64,000 nt of DNA from an uncultured bacterium (GTDB lineage Bacteria > Bacillota > Clostridia > Lachnospirales > Lachnospiraceae). The translations under genes were made by a program, and so were the position numbers. The notes beneath the pieces are model-generated. The model was not told the DNA's origin. It saw only the letters and a program-made list of their open reading frames with translations, and did not search any database. Below are positions 23,255-31,260 of the stretch, piece after piece. The DNA is taken from positions 1 through 64,000 of the forward strand of contig CANRWP010000001.1 of the NCBI GenBank assembly GCA_947643595.1, given 5' to 3'. The stretch's first letter is position 1; each line of letters begins with the position of its first letter.

Positions 23255-25045
23255 ATGACGGAAGAAATTATGAGTGTAATGAATGGTCAGATATTCGGCG
23301 TCTGGTTCCTGATCGGCGCCGCACTGGTATTCTGGATGCAGGCCGGCTTTGCGATGGTGGAGACCGGTTTCACGAGAGCCAAGAATGCGGGAAATATTCT
23401 GATGAAGAATCTGATGGATTTCTGCATCGGCACGGTGGTGTTTATCCTGATCGGTTTCGGGCTTCTGCTCGGGGAAGACCTGTTCGGGCTGATCGGAAAA
23501 CCGGGCTTTGATATTTTTACGGCCTATGAGAGTTTTGACTGGTCCAACTTTGTGTTCAACCTTGTATTTTGCGCGACCACGGCGACCATCGTGTCGGGCG
23601 CCATGGCTGAGAGGACAAAGTTCATATCCTACTGCGTCTACTCTGCGGTCATCTCCGCGGTGATCTACCCGATCGAGGCGCACTGGATCTGGGGCGGCGG
23701 TTTCCTGGCGCAGATGGGATTCCACGATTTTGCGGGTTCCTGCGCGATACATATGGTGGGCGGTATTTCGGCGTTAGTCGGGGCGAAGATACTCGGACCC
23801 CGGATCGGAAAGTTCGGAAAAGATAAAGACGGAAAGATCGTGAAGGTAAACGCTTTTCCGGGGCACAATCTGCCGATCGGCTGCCTGGGCGTATTTATCC
23901 TGTGGTTAGGGTGGTACGGTTTTAACGGGGCGGCGGCGACGACTGTGGAACAACTGGGATCTATTTTCGTGACGACGACGATCGCTCCGGCCGTGGCGAC
24001 GGTGGTGTGCATGATCTTTACCTGGATCAAATACGGTAAGCCCGATGTTTCCATGTGCCTGAACGCTTCCCTGGCTGGGCTTGTGGCGATCACGGCGCCC
24101 TGCGATGTGACGGACGCCTTCGGCGCAATCGTGATCGGTGCTGTGGCGGGACTTCTGGTGGTGTTCGGCGTGTGGTTCTTAGATTACAAGCTGCGCGTGG
24201 ACGATCCGGTGGGCGCGGTGGCGGTGCACTGCTTAAACGGTATCTGGGGAACCCTCTCCGTGGGTCTTTTCGCGACAAACACGGCACCGGGCTACTCCAT
24301 AGCCAACGCAGCGGGAGAGGAACTTGTGGGATTGTTCTACGGCGGTGGTTTCGAGCTGATGGGCCTGCAGTTGATCGGTTTTGCGGCGGTTGCCGGGTGG
24401 ACGCTTATTACGATCACACTGGCGTTTTTGCTGATCAGGGCGACGCTTGGCCTGAGGGTGTCCGAGGAGGAGGAGATCGTGGGGCTGGATGCGACGGAGC
24501 ACGGTCTGCCCAGCGCTTACTCCGGCTTTGCGATCACGGATATATCCGCCACAACTATGGATGTCAATGAAAATACCGATCTGGGCGAGAGCGATTACGA
24601 GAAGGCGGGAGACTTTAAGGTGGACAGAGCGATCCCTGTCGTGGCGACGAGCAGCAAGGCGGACGCGAACGGCGTGCCGATTTTTAACACGGGGATGCAT
24701 AAGGTTTCCATTATCGCTAAACTGGCGCGGTTCGATGCGCTGAAAAAGGCCCTGAACGAGCTGGGCGTGACGGGTATGACCGTGACACAGGTGATGGGCT
24801 GCGGTATCCAGAAAGGCGCCGGGGAATATTACCGCGGCGTAGAGATGGATGCGACGCTGATGCCGAAGATCAAGGTGGAGGTCATCGTCAGCAAGATACC
24901 GGTGGAGCATGTGGTGAAAGCGGTAAAGAAAGCGCTTTATACAGGCCATATCGGGGACGGCAAAATTTTTGTTTACAATGTGCTGAAAGTAGTCAAAGTC
25001 CGCACAGGCGAGGAGGACTACGAGGCGCTTCAGGATGTCGAGTAG
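23255..25045 (+). CDS. amt: Ammonium transporter fused to a C-terminal PII domain
   Basis: A 596-residue fusion. Residues about 10-410 are an 11-helix Amt/Rh channel: GFAMVETGFTRAKNA, AHWIWGGGFLAQMG and DFAGSCAIHMVGG, and the late His of VAVHCLNGIWGTL are family landmarks. A ~65-residue linker follows, then a full PII-type domain (about 480-590) with a T-loop containing GAGEYYRGVEM (the tyrosine position kept) and GHIGDGKIFVYNV, the nucleotide-binding B/C-loop. Normally PII is separate and blocks Amt when nitrogen is plentiful; here the regulator is built in. No free glnB follows. Confidence 0.95.
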   Translation: MTEEIMSVMNGQIFGVWFLIGAALVFWMQAGFAMVETGFTRAKNAGNILMKNLMDFCIGTVVFILIGFGLLLGEDLFGLIGKPGFDIFTAYESFDWSNFVFNLVFCATTATIVSGAMAERTKFISYCVYSAVISAVIYPIEAHWIWGGGFLAQMGFHDFAGSCAIHMVGGISALVGAKILGPRIGKFGKDKDGKIVKVNAFPGHNLPIGCLGVFILWLGWYGFNGAAATTVEQLGSIFVTTTIAPAVATVVCMIFTWIKYGKPDVSMCLNASLAGLVAITAPCDVTDAFGAIVIGAVAGLLVVFGVWFLDYKLRVDDPVGAVAVHCLNGIWGTLSVGLFATNTAPGYSIANAAGEELVGLFYGGGFELMGLQLIGFAAVAGWTLITITLAFLLIRATLGLRVSEEEEIVGLDATEHGLPSAYSGFAITDISATTMDVNENTDLGESDYEKAGDFKVDRAIPVVATSSKADANGVPIFNTGMHKVSIIAKLARFDALKKALNELGVTGMTVTQVMGCGIQKGAGEYYRGVEMDATLMPKIKVEVIVSKIPVEHVVKAVKKALYTGHIGDGKIFVYNVLKVVKVRTGEEDYEALQDVE

Positions 25046-25055
25046 ACATGCGGCA

Positions 25056-25091
25056 GGTTCTCCGGAGAATTTTCTCCGGAGGCCTTTTTTT
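25056..25091 (+). terminator. Terminator of the Amt-PII gene
   Basis: CTCCGGAGAA (25060-25069) pairs perfectly with TTCTCCGGAG (25072-25081), followed by GCC and a T run. Confidence 0.9.
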
Positions 25092-25103
25092 GAATTGCCG
25101 ATG

Positions 25104-25132
25104 TTGCTTTTACTCACCATATTTGTTATCAT
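25104..25132 (+). promoter_or_regulatory. Probable promoter of the receiver-GGDEF-EAL gene
   Basis: TTGCTT (25104-25109), 17-bp spacer, TATCAT (25127-25132). Confidence 0.5.
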
Positions 25133-25188
25133 AGAACTGTATGAAAATTTCCGGCAGGAAGTTGTATCATGGAGCAAAGGAGTTATTT

Positions 25189-26862
25189 ATGAAGAACACG
25201 GTTTTGGTGGTAGAAGACAATGAGATGAACAGGATGATGCTGGTAAGTTTTCTGGAGGATACTTATCAGGTGCTGGAGGCGGAAAACGGGAGGGAAGCGC
25301 TGGAGATACTGCAGAATTCCAGGAACAAGATATCTGCCGTGATCGTTGATCTGATCATGCCGGAAATGAACGGCTATGAGTTTTTAAAAGTATATTCTTC
25401 TTCGCCGGAACTTCTCAATGTGCCGGTTATCGTATCTACCGGTGAGGAAGGGGAGGATGTTGAGATAGAATGTCTGGGATATGGGGCATGGGATTTTATC
25501 AGAAAACCGTATAATCCCCATATTATCCGATTCCGGGTGAAGAATGTCATTGAGAGGAGCGAATTTTATCTGCTCAGGCAGCTCCGCTATCAGGAGCAGT
25601 TTGATACGCTTACCGGTATTTATATACAGAATATGTTTGTGCACCAGACAGAAAAAATGTTAAAGGAAAATCCGGATACGGATTTTATGATACTGCATTT
25701 TGACATCTATCAGTTTCAGGTTTACAACAGTGTATTCGGCCGGAGAGAAGGGGATAAGCTGCTCTGCCATATAGCGGATCTGCTGCGGAGAATGGCGGAA
25801 CATGTGGAGCATATGACATACTGCCGAATAGAAGCGGATGCGTTTGGCATCTGCGTTCCCGCTTCGGTTGGTGATGAGATTCAGAAAGTGGTGGAGTATT
25901 TTCAGAAAGATTTTCAGGAGTATCAGAGAGATTACAATATCCTGTCGAACATGGGAGTGTTTTATATAGAGGATCGGGAGGCCTCGATTCCCGCGATGAT
26001 AGACCATGCGAGGCTGGCCTCCAAAGAATGTAAGGGAAATTATATTTATAATTATTATATTTATACTGAAAGGATGGGCGAGGATATACAGGAGGCGCAG
26101 AAGATCGTCAACGATATGGAGCAGGCGATGAAGGAGGAGCAGTTTGTCCTGTATCTGCAGCCCAAATACGGCCTGACGGATTACAAGCTGGCGGGGGCCG
26201 AGGTGCTGACGCGCTGGATAACGCCGGATAAAGGGATGGTGTCCCCGGGAAAATTTATTCCTGTTTTTGAGAAAAACGGTTTGATCATGAAACTGGACTT
26301 TTATATCTGGGAACAGTCCTGCAAACTGATCCGAAGCTGGCTTGACAGAGGTATTGAGCCTTTCCCGATCTCCATCAATATTTCCAGAGTCAGCATGTAC
26401 AATCCGAGGATCGTGGAGGAGATCCATGAACTGACGGTAAAATATGATATTCCGCCCAGGTTATTTCAGCTGGAGTTGACGGAGAGCGCTTATACGGACA
26501 ATCCGGAGACGATCAAGAAAGCGATGCATCAGCTGCAGGAATACGGGCATACGATATTGATGGATGATTTCGGCAGCGGCTATTCTTCCCTCAATGTGCT
26601 GAAGGATATCTCCGTGGATGTCCTGAAACTGGATATGAAGTTTATGGCGGCGTCCGGCAGTGAGAACCAGAAGAGAAGCGAGTCCATTGTGGCAAACGTG
26701 ATACATCTCGCCAAGGATTTGGAACTTCCGGTTATCGCGGAGGGAGTGGAAGAGAAGGAACAGGTGGATTTTTTGAACAGTGTGGGCTGTGAGTACGTAC
26801 AGGGGTATTATTTCGCAAAGCCAATGCCGGTGGAGGAATACGAAAAACTGGCGTTTGTATAG
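25189..26862 (+). CDS. Response regulator with degenerate GGDEF and EAL domains
   Basis: A 557-residue protein; ATG 25189 has AAAGGAG 6 bases upstream. Receiver (1-120): phosphoacceptor Asp54 in VIVDLIMPEMNG, with an intact acidic pair and Lys. GGDEF-like domain (about 140-290): the signature reads IEADAFG, so cyclase activity is unlikely. EAL domain (about 310-557): GAEVLTRW, NIS, LELTES, DDFGSGYSSL, LKLD, AEGVEE and QGYYFAKP are kept, so cyclic-di-GMP hydrolysis is expected. No sensor kinase is adjacent. Together with the HD-GYP protein this is the second predicted phosphodiesterase in the window. Confidence 0.9.
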   Translation: MKNTVLVVEDNEMNRMMLVSFLEDTYQVLEAENGREALEILQNSRNKISAVIVDLIMPEMNGYEFLKVYSSSPELLNVPVIVSTGEEGEDVEIECLGYGAWDFIRKPYNPHIIRFRVKNVIERSEFYLLRQLRYQEQFDTLTGIYIQNMFVHQTEKMLKENPDTDFMILHFDIYQFQVYNSVFGRREGDKLLCHIADLLRRMAEHVEHMTYCRIEADAFGICVPASVGDEIQKVVEYFQKDFQEYQRDYNILSNMGVFYIEDREASIPAMIDHARLASKECKGNYIYNYYIYTERMGEDIQEAQKIVNDMEQAMKEEQFVLYLQPKYGLTDYKLAGAEVLTRWITPDKGMVSPGKFIPVFEKNGLIMKLDFYIWEQSCKLIRSWLDRGIEPFPISINISRVSMYNPRIVEEIHELTVKYDIPPRLFQLELTESAYTDNPETIKKAMHQLQEYGHTILMDDFGSGYSSLNVLKDISVDVLKLDMKFMAASGSENQKRSESIVANVIHLAKDLELPVIAEGVEEKEQVDFLNSVGCEYVQGYYFAKPMPVEEYEKLAFV

Positions 26863-26892
26863 AGGCTTTTAAACAAAGGAGGAGATAAAAAA

Positions 26893-28401
26893 ATGTATGG
26901 AACATGGTGGTCGTTAGTACCGCCCGTTGTGGCGATTTTGCTGGCATTTATAACAAAGGAGGTGTATTCTTCCCTTTTTGTCGGAGTGCTTTTGGGGGCG
27001 CTGTTTACGGCGGGATTTCAGCCCTGGGGGACGTTCGAGACGTTGTTTACAACAATGACGGGAAGTATGAATCTGAACATTATTATTTTCGATGTACTGC
27101 TCGGCATGATCATCGTGCTGATGCAGAAATCCGGAGGGTCCAGAGCCTACGGAAACTGGGCGATCGGAAAGATCAAATCGAAAAAGAGCGCACTGTTCGC
27201 GACGACCGGTCTGGGCGTACTGATTTTTGTGGATGACTATTTTAACTGTCTTACGGTGGGATCCGTCATGCGTCCGGTGACGGATAAGTACAAGGTTTCC
27301 AGGGCAAAGCTGGCCTATATCATCGACGCCACGGCGGCGCCGATCTGCATTATCGCGCCGATCTCCAGCTGGGCAGCGGCGGTGAATTCCTATGTGCCTG
27401 AGAACAGTTCTCTGACAGGGTTTCAGCTGTTTCTGAGCACAATTCCCTTCAATCTGTACGCGCTTCTGACGCTTTTGATGGTGTTTTTGGTGATAGGGCT
27501 TAATCTGGATTTCGGTCTGATGAAGAAGCACGACAAAAATGCGGAGATGGGCGATATCTTTACTTCCGGGGCGGAAGTGTTTACGGGCATGGCGGCCGCG
27601 GCGGAAGAAGGTAAAAAACACGGCAGGGTGATGGATCTGGTTCTGCCGGTTGCGGTACTTATTGTCTCAGCGGTCTTCGGCATGATTTACACGGGTATGC
27701 TGGGCGGAGCGACAGGTATCATAGATGCTTTTGCGAATTGTAATGCTGAGACCAGCCTGATTTTCGCCACCACAGTGACGGTTATCTTCATGGCCGTTCT
27801 GTATCTGCCGAGAAAGGTCATTACGTTCAGGGAATTTATGAACTCTTTGGCGGAAGGGTGCAAGCTGATGGTTCCGGCTATTTTGATTCTGACTTTTGCG
27901 TGGACCCTGAAAGGCATGGGCGACAATCTTGGCATCGGCGAATTTGTGAACGGTACGGTGGGGGCGAGCGCGACCGCGAGTATCTTTATCCCTGCGATCA
28001 TGTTTGCCGTGGCGCTGTTTTTGGCGTTCTCGACCGGAACGTCCTGGGGTACTTTCGCAATCCTCGTGCCGATCGTGGTGGAGATGTTTAAGATGGCGGA
28101 TGAGAAGATGATGGTCATCGCTGTCTCCGCGGTGTTGGCGGGGGCGGTGTGCGGCGACCATGTATCGCCGATCTCCGATACGACGATCATGTCCTCGGCG
28201 GGAGCCCAGAGCAATCATATCAACCATGTGCAGACTCAGATGCAGTACGCGATGGTGGTCGCGGCTGTGTGCGTGGTCGGATATATTATTGCGGGGATCT
28301 GTAAGAACTGGTTTATCACGCTGCTGCTCAGCGCGGCGATCCTTGTGGCGGCGGTCTTCGGAATCAAAAAGTATTATGATAAGAAGGAAGCGGAATGCTG
28401 A
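26893..28401 (+). CDS. Na+/H+ antiporter NhaC family protein
   Basis: A 502-residue polytopic transporter (about 11-12 helices). VFVDDYFNCLTVGSVMRPVTD and APICIIAPISSWAA are NhaC/ArsB-like landmarks, and GDHVSPISDTTIMSSAGA is the strongest NhaC signature. Members exchange sodium for protons, or in relatives malate/lactate or amino acids. AAGGAGGAG precedes the start. The stop overlaps the next start, so it is coupled to a C39-like peptidase. Confidence 0.9.
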   Translation: MYGTWWSLVPPVVAILLAFITKEVYSSLFVGVLLGALFTAGFQPWGTFETLFTTMTGSMNLNIIIFDVLLGMIIVLMQKSGGSRAYGNWAIGKIKSKKSALFATTGLGVLIFVDDYFNCLTVGSVMRPVTDKYKVSRAKLAYIIDATAAPICIIAPISSWAAAVNSYVPENSSLTGFQLFLSTIPFNLYALLTLLMVFLVIGLNLDFGLMKKHDKNAEMGDIFTSGAEVFTGMAAAAEEGKKHGRVMDLVLPVAVLIVSAVFGMIYTGMLGGATGIIDAFANCNAETSLIFATTVTVIFMAVLYLPRKVITFREFMNSLAEGCKLMVPAILILTFAWTLKGMGDNLGIGEFVNGTVGASATASIFIPAIMFAVALFLAFSTGTSWGTFAILVPIVVEMFKMADEKMMVIAVSAVLAGAVCGDHVSPISDTTIMSSAGAQSNHINHVQTQMQYAMVVAAVCVVGYIIAGICKNWFITLLLSAAILVAAVFGIKKYYDKKEAEC

Positions 28402-29060
28402 AAAAAGTAATAAAAGTTCCGTATATCGACCAGACTAAGGAGTGGCCTACCGGCTGCGAGAGCGTTTCCGCGGTGATGCTGTTACAGTATCTGGGAATAG
28501 ATATCACAGTGGAAGAGTTTGTGGAGCGCCACCTGGAGTGGAAACCGCTTTTTGAGAAGGACGGCAGGCTTTACGGGGCTGATCCCCGGAAAGTGTTCGT
28601 GGGAAGCCCTGCGGATGAAAACTCCATGGGATGTTATGCGCCGGTAATTCGAAAGGCGCTGAAGGGAGCGCTTTGCAGGGCGGCGGAGTGTGGGACCGGG
28701 CTGCGGGGCACAGTACAGGATGTGTGGGAACCGGTGGATCTGACGGGTGTCCCTGTGGAGGTGTTGCTGCGGGAATATATAAATAATGACATGCCTGTCA
28801 TATTCTGGGCGAGCATCGATCTGAAGGAGACTTATGCGGGGCCGGAGTGGATCGTGGCGGATACCGGAGAAACTTTTGAGTGGCGGTCCAATGAGCACTG
28901 TATGCTGCTCGTGGGCTATGATGAAGAGAACTACTATTTCAACGACCCGTGGCATAATCATGGTCTGATCGGCTACGGGAGAAAGTTAGTGGAGAAGCGC
29001 CATGCGGAGCAGTATGAGATGGCAGTCTCCGTGAGAAAGGAGAGAAAAGAAAATGATTGA
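28395..29060 (+). CDS. C39-like family cysteine peptidase
   Basis: A 221-residue protein with no signal peptide. The N-terminal WPTGCESVSAVMLLQYLG places the nucleophile Cys, SNEHCMLLVGYDEE holds the His, and YFNDPW the Asn/Asp of a papain-like triad, as in C39-like (BtrH-related) proteins. It overlaps nhaC by 7 bases and the DUF975 gene by 8, giving a tightly coupled trio. The substrate is unknown; bacteriocin leader processing is not indicated since no ABC domain is fused. Confidence 0.82.
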   Translation: MLKKVIKVPYIDQTKEWPTGCESVSAVMLLQYLGIDITVEEFVERHLEWKPLFEKDGRLYGADPRKVFVGSPADENSMGCYAPVIRKALKGALCRAAECGTGLRGTVQDVWEPVDLTGVPVEVLLREYINNDMPVIFWASIDLKETYAGPEWIVADTGETFEWRSNEHCMLLVGYDEENYYFNDPWHNHGLIGYGRKLVEKRHAEQYEMAVSVRKERKEND

Positions 29061-29676
29061 CAGAGTGGAGTTAAAAAGGCGCGCGAAGAATGATATGAGT
29101 GGGAATATGGGGATGCTGATCGTCTGCCTGATTATCGTAGGAGCAATGTCTGTGGCATGTAATCTGATACCTTATGTGGGGTGGATCGTATCAATATGCA
29201 TCACAGGCCCCCTCAGCCTCGGTTCGGCATATATTTATCTGAACCTGACAAGGGGATTCGAACCGGATGTGAGTATACTGTTCAGCGGATTTCAGCGTTT
29301 TGTGGATACGCTGGTGTTGACGCTTTTGATTTCTATTTTTACGTTCCTGTGGAGTCTGCTTTTTATTGTGCCGGGAATCATCAAGTCGATCAGCTATTCT
29401 CAGGCGTATTATATACTGGCGGAACATCCGGAGATGACGGCCAAGGAGGCGTTGGATGAGAGCATCGACATAATGGACGGACACAAGATGGATTATTTTG
29501 TGCTCGTTCTGTCCTTTATTCCCTGGATGATTCTTGTAAGTATCACCTGTGGCCTGGCTTCGCTCTATGTGTCGCCTTATATGACGGCGACTTTCGCCAA
29601 TTTTTATCTGGCGATCAAGCCTCAGGCAGAGCCGAATATAAACGGAAATTTTACGGATAATTATTATCAGGCGTAG
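29053..29676 (+). CDS. DUF975 family membrane protein
   Basis: A 207-residue membrane protein. The N-terminal RVELKRRAKNDMSGNMGMLI is the typical DUF975 cytoplasmic start (lysine/arginine-rich, then helix 1). GPLSLGSAYIYLNLTRG, FIVPGIIKSISYSQAYYILAE and AKEALDESIDIMDGHK are family motifs. About five membrane segments. Function unknown. Confidence 0.9.
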   Translation: MIDRVELKRRAKNDMSGNMGMLIVCLIIVGAMSVACNLIPYVGWIVSICITGPLSLGSAYIYLNLTRGFEPDVSILFSGFQRFVDTLVLTLLISIFTFLWSLLFIVPGIIKSISYSQAYYILAEHPEMTAKEALDESIDIMDGHKMDYFVLVLSFIPWMILVSITCGLASLYVSPYMTATFANFYLAIKPQAEPNINGNFTDNYYQA

Positions 29677-29697
29677 CGGAAATGGATCTGATGTGTG

Positions 29698-29736
29698 AAG
29701 GGTGCATGGGAATGTTCTTGTGCACCCTTGAAATTT
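29698..29736 (+). terminator. Hairpin after the DUF975 gene
   Basis: AAGGGTGCA (29698-29706) pairs perfectly with TGCACCCTT (29721-29729), followed by GAAATTT; a modest terminator. Confidence 0.6.
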
Positions 29737-29765
29737 GTATGTGAAAAAGGGGAAATGAATAGAAG

Positions 29766-30722
29766 ATGAATATGTTTGTGGTAATACAACAGATGCTGGT
29801 GCTGCTTGTCATGATGCTGATCGGCTATATTGTGTTTCGGATCAAATGGCTGGACGCAAATGCCTGCGGTAAAATGTCCAAGATCGTAGTCAATGTATTG
29901 AATCCCTGTCTGATGATCAACGGGGTGCTGGGAAAAGCAGTGAACCTGAAAGGAGATATGCTCTTTCAAACGCTGGTGCTGGTGGTCGTCTATTACGGAG
30001 CGCTGATTCTGCTCAGCATTCCTGTGGCGTCCATTCTGCGGGTGAAAAAGAAACATTATAATCTCTACCGGCTGATGTTGATCTTTTCCAATGTGGGCTT
30101 TATGGGGATTCCGGTCGTTACCAGCATTTACGGAAAGGAAGCCATGCTTCTGATCGCTTTTTACAATCTGGGCTACAATCTGCTGCTCTATACCTACGGA
30201 ATCTATCTGGCGTCGACAGGAGGAGGATCGGAAGAAAAGCCGGGGGAAAAGACGGGGACGGCGAAAGGAGCGGGGTGGAAAAAACTGCTCAATCTGGGTG
30301 TGGCTTCCTGTGTGATATCGATCCTTATCTTTCTGTCGGGGGTGACGATGCCGGACAGCATCTGCACGTTTTTTGACTATGTGGGCAATGCGGCGGTGCC
30401 ACTCTCGATGATCCTGATTGGCGCTTCTGTGGCGCAGGGCGGCAAAAAGGAATTTTTTCTGGACAGAAAGATGTATGTGTTTATGGCGATCAAAATGCTG
30501 GCGATCCCCGTTGCGGCGGCTCTTCTGATGAGGCTCCTCCCCTGGCCGGCGATGGTGGAAGGCGTATTTATATTGATGCTTGCGATGCCGGTGGGGTCTA
30601 TCGTGGTGATGCTGGCTGCGGAGAGCGGTGCGGATGAGATCGAGTGTACAAAGGGCAGCATATTAACGACACTTCTGTCAGTTTTGACGATCCCGATCGT
30701 GTCTGTATTTTTGGCTTTTTGA
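29766..30722 (+). CDS. AEC family (auxin efflux carrier-like) transporter
   Basis: A 318-residue protein with about ten helices in two halves. LNPCLMINGVLG, LMLIFSNVGFMGIPVV and AMPVGSIVVMLAAESGAD are the family's characteristic segments. Bacterial members move organic acids such as malate or malonate. A weak ribosome site precedes the ATG; an ATG six bases further in is also possible. No regulator is attached. Confidence 0.88.
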   Translation: MNMFVVIQQMLVLLVMMLIGYIVFRIKWLDANACGKMSKIVVNVLNPCLMINGVLGKAVNLKGDMLFQTLVLVVVYYGALILLSIPVASILRVKKKHYNLYRLMLIFSNVGFMGIPVVTSIYGKEAMLLIAFYNLGYNLLLYTYGIYLASTGGGSEEKPGEKTGTAKGAGWKKLLNLGVASCVISILIFLSGVTMPDSICTFFDYVGNAAVPLSMILIGASVAQGGKKEFFLDRKMYVFMAIKMLAIPVAAALLMRLLPWPAMVEGVFILMLAMPVGSIVVMLAAESGADEIECTKGSILTTLLSVLTIPIVSVFLAF

Positions 30723-30737
30723 GATCATTTTGTATCG

Positions 30738-30759
30738 GCGGTCCCACAACCGGGACCGC
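30738..30759 (+). promoter_or_regulatory. Hairpin before the thioesterase ribosome site
   Basis: GCGGTCCC (30738-30745) pairs with GGGACCGC (30752-30759) around ACAACC. No T run follows, so a role in mRNA stability or translation is more likely than termination. Confidence 0.45.
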
Positions 30760-30780
30760 GGAAAGGACAGGACTGTTCCG

Positions 30781-31254
30781 ATGATGAAAAAGTGTGTGGA
30801 TGACAGTAAGACAGAGCAGTTCAGACTGCTGAAGTACGAGGATATCAACGGCGCAAACCGGCTTTTCGGCGGGAAGCTGATGGCGTGGATCGATGAGGTG
30901 GCCGGGGTCACGGCCAGGCGGCACTGTGAGACGCAGGTGACGACTGCCTGCATCGACAATCTGCAGTTCAAGGAGCCGGCATTTCTGGGGAATATGGTGG
31001 TCATTATCGGCAGGATCACTTACATAGGGAGAAGTTCCATGGAGGTGCGGGTGGACAGCTATGTGGAGGACGCGCAGGGCTTCAGACGTCCGATCAACAG
31101 AGCTTATGTGACGATGGTGGCGCTGGATGAGAACGAACATCCGAGAGCGGTGGAGTTTGGCCTGGAACTGACGACGGAGACGGAGAAGATCGAGTGGGAG
31201 AGCGGAAGGAGACGGGCGGAATTGCGCAGACAGAGGAGGCGGGAGGGGTTCTGA
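30781..31254 (+). CDS. Acyl-CoA thioesterase (hotdog fold, YciA-like)
   Basis: A 157-residue hotdog-fold thioesterase. The chosen start avoids the upstream hairpin; a second ATG follows immediately. NRLFGGKLMAWIDEVAGVTARRHCE contains the conserved Gly-Gly and Asp of the YciA/BFIT type, and the CIDNLQFKEPAFLGN strand is typical. It hydrolyses acyl-CoA in the cytoplasm. The C-terminus is a basic Arg-rich tail (about 18 residues), longer than usual. Confidence 0.87.
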   Translation: MMKKCVDDSKTEQFRLLKYEDINGANRLFGGKLMAWIDEVAGVTARRHCETQVTTACIDNLQFKEPAFLGNMVVIIGRITYIGRSSMEVRVDSYVEDAQGFRRPINRAYVTMVALDENEHPRAVEFGLELTTETEKIEWESGRRRAELRRQRRREGF

Positions 31255-31260
31255 CCCGCG

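Noticed and set aside
30730-30780. Longer N-terminus of the hotdog thioesterase
   Set aside because: The extension would lie across a perfect hairpin and lacks a ribosome site; the family begins near the ATG at 30781.
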